A stretch of 64,000 nucleotides of DNA from Elysia marginata (taxonomy: Eukaryota; Mollusca; Gastropoda; Plakobranchidae): contig BMAT01001742.1 in NCBI GenBank assembly GCA_019649035.1, positions 100,908-164,907 of the forward strand. Direction: 5' to 3'. This document shows positions 1-11,800 of the stretch, in pieces. Each line of letters opens with the position of its first letter. Position 1 is the first letter of the stretch. A program made the position numbers and the translations under genes. The notes beneath the pieces are model-generated. The model saw only the letters and a list, made by a program, of their open reading frames with translations. It was not told the DNA's origin and did no database searches.

Positions 1-553
1 CCGTTTTATAACCGATTTCTTAGTGTCTGTTGCGCCCACTATTGCAGAGGGTCTAGTGTGAACACTGATTATGCCTCGCGCTCGGTGTAGGCCCGTTCAT
101 GAAAGCAAGCAGACGCTAGTGCAGTATAATAATATCACGCGCAAGGTAACCTTGTAGGCCAGGCCTGCTAGTGAAGCTTTGCACTGCGCTAGCCTGTATG
201 TTTACTAATGTTTGGTGTTTCCAAAGCACGACAAGACTTTAGGGCTAGCCAGTGATAAGTTTCATGCCAACTTCTAAGAGATTGGGATGTACAGTTCTCG
301 CTTCGCACGCGCATGTATGAGCAACAGTAAGATATCAGGCTTTACAAAAGCACTCGGAAATTACAATAGCAGGCCCAAAGGCGGACAATAATACCCAATG
401 AGGCTGGAAAAAATTATTGAAGATATAGGAAACTGGAAAGGACGGGCCATTATGCAGGTTACGGGTGTTTATTTGAGGAAAAATCACACATTTTTGCTGA
501 TTTTTTTGCATAACTTTCAAATGCGATTATCTCAAAACTTACTTTTTTTGCAC

Positions 554-872
554 CAAAATTCTATCTCCTCCTAAACCAACTGATCAATTGTTCTAAGAGT
601 TGCTATGATGTTGTGGTTTGGTATGACGCACAAACTAATAGAGCGTTTTTACTAATTTTTTTGTTTTGTTTTTCAGAAAAATGTGTTTTCATTAGCAAAA
701 ATGAGTTGCTGCCCTTTTTCTGTTATGTATTATAATAAAAATTATGTATAAAAAAAGTTTTTTACATTATCGAAAAAAAAACTCTCTATTAGTTTGTAGT
801 GATCGTACAGGAGTACTTATTTCTCAAATTTTGTATCATTTGGTTGAGAATTGTAGGAGAAGATAGATTTTG
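554..872. repeat. Imperfect fold-back (inverted repeat) element
   Basis: The arm at about 554-656 resembles the reverse complement of about 774-872. Both arms read CAAAAT-CTATCT-CTCCTA at the outer end and CAAACTAATAGAG at the inner end, separated by about 120 bp of AT-rich spacer. Just outside, 926-957 is a small palindrome of an A run meeting a T run between CCATG and CATATGG. This is probably a non-autonomous DNA element or part of one. Outer boundaries and family are not known. Confidence 0.5.
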
Positions 873-3800
873 AAATTTAGCTATTTTGGGGTCCCAAAAT
901 TCAATATGGCGGCGTTACCATGGCAACCATGAAAAAAAAATTTTTTTTCATATGGAATCTTACATTTTCAAAGGTGCTGAACACGGTGGTAATAGTTAAA
1001 ACAAGCTCCTGTTGATAATGTAGAAAATCACTCCCAGGTGCCGCCCCCCCTTAAGTGCTTTTTATTGCATTTTATTTTATATTGTTTTCATCGTTTTAAA
1101 AATAAATCCTCAAATACTGTCAACGGCGATCATACTATTTAGTAAGCCATTTCTCTTTCTTTTGCTTCCTCCTTCTTCCTCACACACACATTAAACCTCT
1201 TCACTGCCAGGTAGGTTCTGCCTTTACCAATAAAAAAATTTGTTAAATAATAGTAAAACTGAAAAAAATTGCAAATCTCCTTTTTAGCAAGGGAAATAAT
1301 CTGTTTGGCTTACCATGTGCACAAGTTTCTTATGAGTATATGCCTTTGATCGCTCATAAGACTAAAAAAAACAGAATTGTCTACCCCGAGCAAGACTCAG
1401 GCTTGGCAGTAAAGCGGTTGAGGTGACAACCTTGGTTGTAAAGTTATTATATATTTGTTTTCCTGCTCTTTGTCTATAGTTTCAGTGGAACGAATCCAAT
1501 CAGCTATTTGATCTTGAGGTATACTTTGTGCTCTCCCGCGATGCTGCCTTATCCCCTTAGAAATAACCCATTTACACTAACATGTCCATTGACATTATCT
1601 CTTAGGCTATTTAAATGATTGTTTAAATTCCAAAAAATAAATACATGTGTTAAAAAAAAAGGTAAAAGCATGTGTAGGATTTTTGGGGTTAGGCTCTTTC
1701 AACATTTTTTTTTACCTTTTGTGTATTCTGATATGAAAGAAGCTGAATGAATGTTGTTCTATTTTCTTCTATTCTTATTTCATGACTTCTTCAGTTCTTT
1801 ATACTTCTGTCTATCATACGGATATGGATGATTGGACCCTTTGAAAAATGTATTTTTTTTCTATTGCTCTTATTCTTTTTTTTATACTATCATACTCTTA
1901 AGTTGGCTGATCAAACTTTAAAAAGGCAAATTTTGTTCTTATCTCTGAATTCAATTTCTCATGTAACATGAAAAAAATATTGTTCTGAGTTTTCTGTATC
2001 ATGAATCAGAACTCCTGTGAAAGAAACACTAATAAGGTCATAGAATTTTGTTAAAACTAGCTTCAAAATCCTAAAATAGTAACTTTGTTTTATTCAATAC
2101 TAATTGAAAGAACTAGCAAAATCGCACATTTTTTGCTCTTTTGTGTGTGGAAAGTCACAATTTGGGAAATATCAACGCATGCATGAATTTGAGGTACTGA
2201 TGTACATCAACATATTTTAATGAATTTGTGATGCTGTGGCATACAGTTTTCAGCAAGAGTACTTAAAATCAACATTGTTTAGCTGAAATTACAATTACTA
2301 CATTATATTGCACCTTTTGTCCAAGAATGACTACCATAAGTGGTAGTTGCAATAAAGACTATTAAACTGCCACAAAAAGTTATCAACATAAAGTTTCATT
2401 ATTAAAACCACATAAAAAAAAGATTTTTTTTCTATCTATTTTACCTATCATGAGCAAGCAATATAACTTCAGACTTTCAAAACTAATACCCATTCCACAG
2501 TGGGAAGATGAACCAAAGCGTTGCATTGATAGTGAGGTGATTTCAAATTTATCATTTATCATGCATTTGGTGTAGATTTATCAGAGATGGGAGATGGTGA
2601 TGCATGTAGAGTTGTAGATAACAATGACCAAGTAATTGATGCCTTGAAAGTTAACAAACAGAAGCAAGCATGAACATAAGTGTTTATAATGAGCATGGAA
2701 ATGGCAGGCATTTAAAACCATACTTCTCGGAATACTTAACTGATTGAGTCTCACAGGGCCAAACGACTTCCACTATTCCCACAATTTACACTACCTTCAC
2801 CAACTTATGGTGATGTAATTTTAACTGACTGAGCGCCTCAAAGGCAAACAGCAGAGTCCCAGGAGCCACTGTCATGTGCTTAGTCTAAATTTAGAGCTAA
2901 GGACAAGGCAAAAGTACAAAACTAACGTTGTTGGGTCCAAGCTCATGGAACTCCATCACTTAAATGCACTTACAAAATCAAGGTGCCACCTCTAAAACAT
3001 GTACATAAATAAGTATCAAACTCCTCATGAGCAATTTTGTTATGCCCTGTTCATTTTCTTCTTTTCTTATATTTATTAGCGTTTAAAGTCTAAGTTAAGA
3101 CATTTTGAGCATAAAAGATTTAGACTAACCTTTCATCTAAGTAAACAATAAACACAATGAAAGATTGAGATCTAGAGACCAATGAAGCAGAGGAAAATTT
3201 TTCTAATTGTGATAGACTTTTATAGTTTGTTCTTGAACATTAATACCTAATTGCAGGGATTCAATCTGTGTTTTGGCTAGCAACTTTTTTAAAAAATCCA
3301 GTACTCATTTACTCACTGCAACCAGATATGAATTTGTTCTGACTTATCCAAATGATTTTGTACACATGATTTGTAATATAAGTTTTAAGTTCACTGAAGT
3401 TAGGATTAAAATAGTGCACAAATTAGGTGAAAAGTTTAATTTCGTTTTATCTTTGTGAGCTTTGAAATAAAACTCAGATTAAGATCTTTAGATGCTACAC
3501 AAGAAATGAATGCTAGGTATACAGCTGTTGTCTGTGACAGTTAATTCTAAGATTTATTTTGCCAATAGAATTAATCTTTCCTCATTTCACTGGATTTGCC
3601 CAGTGCACATGTCATTTTGGGGTAGTTGGAAAAAGAATATCAAAGATCCGAAAGTTCCATATCTACGTAGATGATAAGAATAAAGACAAAAAAAAAGTTG
3701 TTTTTTTTTTACCACGCAGCATGCCGGACAACAAAAAATTGAAAATGATAAAAGCACCTCGTACTCTTAAGTTTGAAAATGTGAAATTCATGCTTCTGCA

Positions 3801-4280
3801 TTAGACATGTTTTCAATTGCTTAACATTGCTTAGGCTGTCTCATGTGGTAGCTTAAGAGATAGGTCTTATATCAAAATTGTCATTTAGTTATATCTTAAT
3901 GTCAAGCCCATGTAAAATAGAATGTAAATCTTGAAGACTTCTTTTTACAAAGAAAAATGTGCCAGCAAAATTTGAGATGGTTTAAAACAGTTTCAAATGA
4001 TATAAATTGGTCACTGTCCACCAAACTCCAAAGTTACTCAAGGAACACAGGTCGATGCAAAGAATTTTAAATAGGATCTTGCTTCTAGACTGCTATGTGA
4101 TATGATTAGTCAAAAGAATGCTAACTAACATCAGCTAACTGATTGAAAATCGCCTATGCTTCAGACATATCTTGTTGGTTTTTAGACCTGTTTGAAAAAA
4201 GCATGGCTATTTTGCAACCTTCCTTTAAAGATCAGCTGAATCTATGTCTGATCAGAATATGTGGATGAAAAAAAGTAGTA

Positions 4281-5026
4281 CAGTCGGACCCGCTTAATCG
4301 GGAAATTTCGGGAGAAGGCATCTTTTCCCGATTATCCGGGTTTTCCCGATTTTCCGGGTCTTTGCATTTTTTACTAAAAATTGGACCTCTTGTGGAAATA
4401 AATGTAAAACTCAGGCAGAGAGAGACAGACAGAGTAAGAGAGAGAGAGGGAAGGAAGAGATGGAGACATAGTCAGAGAAAGAGAGAAGTTAAAAGATGGA
4501 GGAGAGAAGGAAGAGTGTTTGTGAGTGCAAGGTGGAAAGAGAGAGAGGGGGGGGGGGTAGATAGATAGAGAGAAAGTGTTCGTGAGTAAGAAAAAGAATA
4601 AGAACAAACACAGAAAATAGTGCTCTTTCTAAAAAACCCACTTTGTTTGCACCATGTCTGGCGCGTGTCTACCATCTGCCAGATTACCCATTAAATCAAA
4701 CACAGCTTGACCAATGTCTACCTGGAATGAACTGACCCGTGAGACCGTCGCGTGGCAGTTAGACTTCTCGACGCCCCTCCCAAGCATCTTGCTAAACGTC
4801 GCCTAAGCACAGAGCAAACATTTATCGATTACCTGTGTGCTAATTCATTCATAACGCCCTTTCCCTATGTCTAGACCGCAAATAACATGCCGTCAACACT
4901 TGATATTGACAGTCATTTACGAATGTTTTTCCCGATTAGGCGGGTAAAATTTCCTGATTTCACAATGACTTTAGATAGAAAAAATTCTGTTCCCTGGGAT
5001 TTTTCCCGATTTCGCGGGTCCCACTG
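4281..5026. mobile_element. Non-autonomous pogo/Tc1-mariner-like transposon (MITE), 746 bp
   Basis: Terminal inverted repeats of about 27 bp: 4281-4307 starts CAGTCGGACCCGC and 5000-5026 ends GCGGGTCCCACTG. They differ at about three positions. A TA dinucleotide flanks each end (4279-4280 and 5027-5028), as expected for the TA target of Tc1/mariner-pogo elements. There is no transposase frame inside. The interior has a purine-rich GA tract at about 4411-4600 and five copies of an 18-bp TIR-derived motif (see findings). Several TIR mismatches suggest an old copy. Confidence 0.75.
4411..4600. repeat. GA-rich low-complexity tract
   Basis: An almost pure purine run (GAGA, GGAA) inside the 746-bp MITE, including an 11-base G run near 4547. 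It generates spurious open frames on both strands (4362-4607) that are rich in R/E or S/L/P and are not genes. Confidence 0.8.
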
Positions 5027-5748
5027 TAATAAAACCATAGTGCATGATAACAACTAAAATTGCTTAGGTGTTTTTAGCTTTTTAAGGCTTTTTCTGTTTA
5101 AGAAAAAATCCCTGAAAACGCTGTACTTGTCTAAATTAAAAATAACTTAAAAACAAGTGTGAAAACAATGGTTTTCTATGTTAATAGCGATGCATAAGTG
5201 ATACAGTTGTTGAATGCTGAAAGCATGGTTGTTCGTGAATGCTTTTCTGTGTGTTTACTTCATGTAATTTTTTTCAAATGGAAAAGGATTATAAGTGTAA
5301 TGTGATTTTAGTTATGTTTCCAAACCTTTTTTCACAACTATAGGAATAAAGTATCAATTATACAGAGTGTATACAAGGCCTACAATATCTGCTCCCAAGA
5401 AAACTAACTATGTGATCTTTCATTGGGTGCATTTGAAGTGCATTCGCCAAAAGTTTTATTTTTTTTAAGTTTCATTCTTGTATACTTTTCGGTTATTCTG
5501 TATCTTTTACCACAGAGCCACAATTAGATTTTTAGATGAAAATGATTTCTACCGTATTATTTTTTCTTCATCCTGCACAATGGCAGTGTTAAGGTCAAAG
5601 GCTTAGATTGCATTTCTTTTCTCTTTGTCTTGCTAATGTGAATGAAATTACAAGAAATTGCTGCTTTAGTATGGTTTGCTAGTTTTGTCCATGTAATATA
5701 CTGTTATGATTCTATCCCTGCTGTTGTTATCTGTGCCTCACTCTGTAG

Positions 5749-5808
5749 ACTGGGAGTATGGTGTTTTCTGGATCATTTAATGAGGATGATGAACCAGGCG
5801 AGACAGAG
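5749..5808 (+). CDS. Piezo: Piezo exon 1 of window (acidic cytoplasmic linker)
   Basis: A 60-nt exon, phase 0 at both ends, with acceptor ctctgtag and donor GAG|gtgaga. It encodes an acidic linker beginning [10 protein letters not shown] and ending EPGETE, which reads without interruption into exon 2. In vertebrate Piezos this stretch is the variable cytoplasmic loop before the helix that contains SYVxALIAMM. Length divisible by three makes it a possible cassette. It has no recognisable conserved motif, so confidence is moderate. Confidence 0.6.
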
Positions 5809-8800
5809 GTGAGACAAGTCCTCTAAGACACATGCACGGCTCAGTGTCAGACACAGTATGCTCTGTATTGTTTTTTCTTCCGTTTTATCATCATCTAACA
5901 ACTATTTCTTCAAGTTTTGTTTGTGCTCCTACTAATGACTGACTGTGCGTTAATAAGGTATTTGGGTCTTTTTTTCCACAAGGATAACATTTTTGTCAGT
6001 AGACGGGGCATCGTTTAGCTGTGTAAACTTCAATTTTAAGAGTTTGGCTCGTTTTGACGTTTATTTGCTCTATGTTTGTAAGCTTTTCCTTTTTTTTTCA
6101 TAGAAAGAGGCTTATTCCAATCTTTACGTAAAAACAGCATGATGGTTTTTTTCTTATGCAGCATTAGCTTTTATGTATTTGTTGCACTTTTGGCAGCTTC
6201 TATACTGATGCTTTATACTTTGTTTTATCTCTTTCTTTTTTTTTTTCTGTATAAAATAAACTTTTAGAGCATGATATACTATACAAGGCACATTAACAGT
6301 ATTACGACACAAATTTCCATAATAAAAGTTAATGACAAATCTTTTTCTGAGAGAAAAGAAATGATGTTGGTAAAAAAAAAACAACACAAAACTAAAATTA
6401 ATGACAGCCAGAGCAAAAAAGAAAGGAGTAGTTCAAGTTCAGACTTGTGCACCAAACATTGTTCTCCGCCTATATGCTTTTTACTATTATTATGGGCAAC
6501 AAAGTTGAATCATCAAAAAAGAACACACAAAAAATAACACCTGCTAAAAGCAATTAAAGAAACAAAAACAAACAAAAAACCACACAAAATAACAAGCACA
6601 AAAAACCAACAACACAACGATGCAAACCCTTATTGATAAATCTGTTTGTTATTTTATTTGGCATAACAATGTTTTTGGCTTTTTTTTGTGTTGATTCTAT
6701 GTAAGGCAGTACTTCAGTCCTTATTTAGTCAAGCAGCTCTATTTCTGGCATGTTTGAATGAGGATTAGTACAGAGTGGTTTGTGAGGAGTTTAACAGTGA
6801 TACTCATAAATAATTCAGTTTCTAGACATTCACATCTGTGTCAGTCTTCTGAAATCTTTCCAGTTTCCGCCTTTCTGAATTATGTTTCTTACCAGACCCT
6901 TAATAACCAACATACATCTCCTTCCATCTAGAGTCAAATAATTCAATGAATACTTTATAGACTCCTTTCATGAGCTAAGATTCTGTACATACCAACTTAA
7001 CCCAACCTTAAGAAACATGATGTACAAGAATGTTAGTTTAATCCACCAATAGCAGCTCTCCTACAAATCTGCCCATTGTTAATCCTCTAAATAGTGACCT
7101 CAATCTGGTGTTGAACTTAAATTTAAGCAAATCCAGTGCTAAACTTTTAAAGATAGGTGGCAGTTGATGATACATTACTTCTGTTCAGAATTTAAATTCA
7201 AGAAAATATTAGTTGAGCCGACAAAATTCCATCAGTTGTGCCAGTTGTATTGATGTTCGTTTTAAAATCAGAGTTACACTTTAAAATTTAAATAGTAGAT
7301 TGTGTATCTATAGGTCTTATTTTGCTCAGACCTGTAGCGTGCTGTGAGTATTAAATGTGCTTGTTTTCACACTACATACTCTAGGTACAACTACAAATAA
7401 TTTCTCATTGTTTTTGTGAAATTGTCAGCAGTAATGAGCTGTGTAGGAATGATACCTCAGGTAGCAAGATTCTCAAAACATCGAGCATCATAATAAAGCT
7501 ACTTAAAACCATAAATCCTGAGCTTTCCCTTATACTGTGTTGAAATTATGTAAACAAAACAACTGTATTGGAAATGTTGACAAATGGAGATAGCAGTGTT
7601 GAATTGGCAACTAGATATTTTCTTGAATTTATTTATTTGATGATACAATATTCACAATGTGACACTTACTTTACCACCCAGGTTTTTTTTTTCTTGTCAT
7701 TTACCAACTAAATACCAAATACAAAAGAAAAAAAAAGAGAAAAAAAGCTCCCCTAATTGGTGGGATGAATGGGTTTGTCCATGGATGCAAATTGTCTTGC
7801 GGTTTTATTTAACGGAAAGACGAGTTGTGCAATCTTATACTCTGTTTTGCTTTTTGGTGTAAGCTTGTTTTCCTATAATTTTATTTGTTACAAAAAAATT
7901 AATTGAATTTTTATTGTTCCAATTTGTGTCATACTTTCATGTTTATACATACATATGCACTCCAAAGTTCAGTCAAAACATTTTTTTTTTTGCTTTTTTT
8001 TTTGTTTTGATGAAAAGAAGATGGAACATTGACCTATTTTGTGTTTTGAAAATCTTTGCTCTATTAGATGAAAACTAAGAGCAAAAGTAAAACAAAAAGT
8101 AAATAAAGTATATCCAACACTTTGGTATGCATCAAAACATGTATTATTTAGTTATCTACCTTTTGTTTTTACTAACGTCTGACAGTAATAGGTTGTATGC
8201 AAAAGAGAGACTTTTGCACCTCTTTTTTTTCATTATTATATTAGTTGTTTTTTTTTTTTTCTTAAAAAAATATTTATGTTAAAGAGAACCAACTAGCACC
8301 ACCACAAAGCAAATAACACTTTTTTTCTATGATGAGTATAGTTCTGGTTCTTCTCATTTTGTTATTGATCTTCTCCTTAATTAGCAAATAATAGTTTTCT
8401 ATTTTACATTAATTATTAATGTAAATTTTTTATTGGTTTCTTGCGCTTTTGTATAATGTTTCTATAACTAAAATTCCTCAATTTGAACTGCTTGTTAACT
8501 GTTGTGCTTTTCTCATTTCGACAGATGTTTAGCTTAGATCAGTGTATGAATATTTGATAATGCAATATCTAAGTTACTTTCTCTCTTTTGGAGAACAATG
8601 GGAGAAGAAGTAGCTTGACGACAAGCTTTTTGAACATGTTATTTTTTTTTTTTTTTATTAGACTAATTTGAAACAAATTCTTTCTTCTTTCTCTCTTTTC
8701 TTCTTCTTGCTGTCTGTATAGTCTTGCCTGCCTCTGACAAAGACATTTATTCTACTATCTCATAAAATATGGCTTTTGTAGCATTGCTTTTGCAACATTA

Positions 8801-11800
8801 TAAGCCTTTTCTGACACACTAATATTTGTTGTAACCTGTATTTTAAAGAGTCGTCGCAGTTTGACAGACAGATCGGTAAGTTTTTTTTCCCAATATGCTT
8901 TAATCAAAAGCTCAAAGCCTTTTTCTTCCCTTTGCATAGATTTATGGCCCACCAAGGTTGGATGAGATGAATTTTTATTAGAACCTACACAAACTATAAA
9001 ACTAGGAAAGTCTGCTTGTCAACTTGTGTACACTAGACTTGTTGTTAAGATGCAGTGCAAGGAGGATCAATAAGAATATATTTGTTTTTTTTTAATCTAC
9101 AACAAATCTACCAGGCATGATTTTCATCAACCAGTGTTTCTTTTTCATACGTTAAGTTTTGCAAGTCCTTAGGCATTCAGGAAGTAAACTTTTTTAAGTA
9201 CTAAACCATTAATATTAAATAATAATGAAATAAAAGAAGCAAAAACTAAACATTTAAGATCACTATCTAGAGTTCATCTGGCCATGCATAGCAAATATAA
9301 AGACTGGTATTTGACCTATTTCTTCAAGTGAGTACTAACCCAGATTAATGTAGCCTATCTTCTGCTTTCCCCTTTCCTTTTCAAATGAGGGAAAAACATA
9401 TCATTTCTTTTATTTTATCCTTATTTTTTTAATACAGGTCTAGCAGACATGAAAAAACTTTTTCAAATGATTTTTTGCAGCTAGGCCCGCTCTGTTATTT
9501 GTGATCACAGTGAAAATGAGTTCTTTATTTTCCTCATGAATTAGGTTGGATGCTATATGTTTGATTCTGATCCTGATTTCTACAATTCATTCAAAAGACT
9601 GAGATGTTGTAAATTTTGTGATTTTTTGTGAAAGTGGAGCAATCATCTTAGCATCTTTCCGAGTTCAGCTCTTCCCCCTCTCCTTTCTTTCATTTCTCTC
9701 AATCACGAAAAAAATATTTTTATCAAAACTTTCCTCTATCTTTGTGTTCTGCTACAATTTGATTTCCCCCATATTCCATTTTTGTTTCATTATACTTGGC
9801 ATTGGTTATTGTGGGGGTTTGCATACGGATGGATCTTTTTAATTCAGTACTTACTATTGCTAAATCTTTGCTTTTATTCGCTATTAACTGGATTTTTTTC
9901 CAAAATTTTGATTCTTCAGCCAAAGCAACTAACAGAGAAGGTGAAACTATGTTTATTATTAATGTTTAAACTGGAATGACTGCATCAGAAGCCTGACAAA
10001 ATGGAAAAAAAAAAAAAAGCTTTGCATGGTTTTGATAAACTACCATAAGTTTGTGCCATATATCTTAATTTGTAATTCACATTCTTAATGTGCATGTCTC
10101 ATTGGAAAGAAAAAAAAGTCCAGGAAGTTAAAAAAAATAAAAAGCATAGGATGATGAATACAGTTTGCAATTAAAAATCAGAAGAATACAAGCCAAGTAG
10201 CGCATGGGTGCATGTAAATGTCACTTCTATACAGAAAGATCAGTTTGACAGGACAAAGCATTCCTCTAAGTGTATGGTCCATTCTTAATCATACCGTCCA
10301 CCAATTGTGATGTCCATTCTAAATCACGCAGTCAATCAGCTGTCTTATAACAAGTAGTATGAATGAGTCAGATGTTGGAAACTTTAGTTTGAGAAAATAC
10401 CTTTATCGTCTTTCTCTTCACATATGAAACCAAAAGAAGTATATCTACTCACAAGATTTTGATGAATCCCTGTGTTTTTCTACAGTTGCAAGCTCAGAAA
10501 AAATGCGCCTTTTGAAAATATCAAGGAGTTTTAGTGTGAAGATTGCGACATTCTGCTCATTCGCATTGCTTGAGAGACAAATGATGATATATAGAAATTC
10601 AGGAATATAAAACTAAGAAATTTCAGTGAGCTTACTTTAAGCTATTGAAACAATTAGGAGAAAGCATATTTGATAGTCTTATTGCAGACAGTTAACTTGA
10701 AGAATGTGATTTTTGTATTGTTCATTTTTTTTAAATTTCAGAATGTAATTTGTAGATTTTGTATCAACATACAATTAATAGATCAAACAGATCTTAAATA
10801 AACAAAATAAAAAGGAGTATAATTAGTTCTTTTTCCCTTTCAAAGTAACAAAATTCATTTTTTTGAAGCTAGAAAGACTTTGATTTAAATAAAATTTATG
10901 AATATATCTGTTGCCTCCTTACACAGGTAATCAAGGTTTTAATAAATTATCTTTGACATTCAACGTAACTTTTAGCACAAAACTTCAAACTGTGAAATAA
11001 CCTTTACTGCTACAACTTTCATGTGTAGGATTTTTTTTCCATTTAAATGCGCTGTAAAAGTTGGTTAGCAAATACTGCTTTATCTTTTCTTTGCATGCTA
11101 AATATATGATCATAAATAAAACAGGACTTCATTGAAGTATCTCCACCTCAAAGGTTTCAGTGTGCAAAACAAAATAGAAACAAAAAAAAAATGTGAATGT
11201 GTGTGCTTTTTTAAGAAACGATTTCTAACTTATTCAAGTTGTTGTTATTGCTTCTGTCATATGTGGGTTCTTCTTCTTCCTCCTCCTCCTCCTCCTATCC
11301 ACCTTCCATTTTAATTTGCAGAGGTAATTGTCGTAGAGTAGTGAAGAACTTTCAAGCTGATACTTTCAGGACTGTTCTTCAATTTGTTTTTGACCTACAA
11401 AAAAGACTGATGATTTTTAGTCCTCATCTCTTCAGCTTCGCATCATATTGAAATTAAATAAAGAGGGGCTCAAAATCACCCGGCTGTAGGTGTGCTTTAT
11501 TTTCCCTGTCAACTATGATCAAGAATCCTCTTTTTTTGCTCTTTCATCTCTTAAAGTCCCCCTAATTCTCATCTTGAAACAGTGATAGTGGAGTTCTCAC
11601 TTTCACCCTTTCTGAAAAAACCCCACTGTAATCAGTATCACTTGTTTGAGTCCCAAGACTTAAATTTTTAACCACTTCTGGCCAGACTTCAGGTGTTCTA
11701 TGAAAGCCTGATTACAATTTGATAAATTCTAAAAACAAACAAATCATAAATCCTCCCAGCTGTTGATTTCATTTTTATGTCATCTTTCTTTTCGTGTGGC

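Larger units (their letters stand above)
1..5748. other. Upstream intron sequence of Piezo
   Basis: No convincing exon seen. The earlier Piezo exons must lie left of the window, so this should be intron. Bases 1-480 are richer in CpG than their surroundings (for example the run near 75-90 and 135-145) but show no coding or splice pattern I can support. A fold-back repeat at 554-872 and a pogo-like MITE at 4281-5026 are listed separately. The rest is AT-rich with many poly-A/poly-T runs. Confidence 0.6.

Noticed and set aside
1-480. CpG-richer start of window as a promoter or exon
   Set aside because: No start codon context, splice sites or motif that would place a gene here. Composition alone is not enough.
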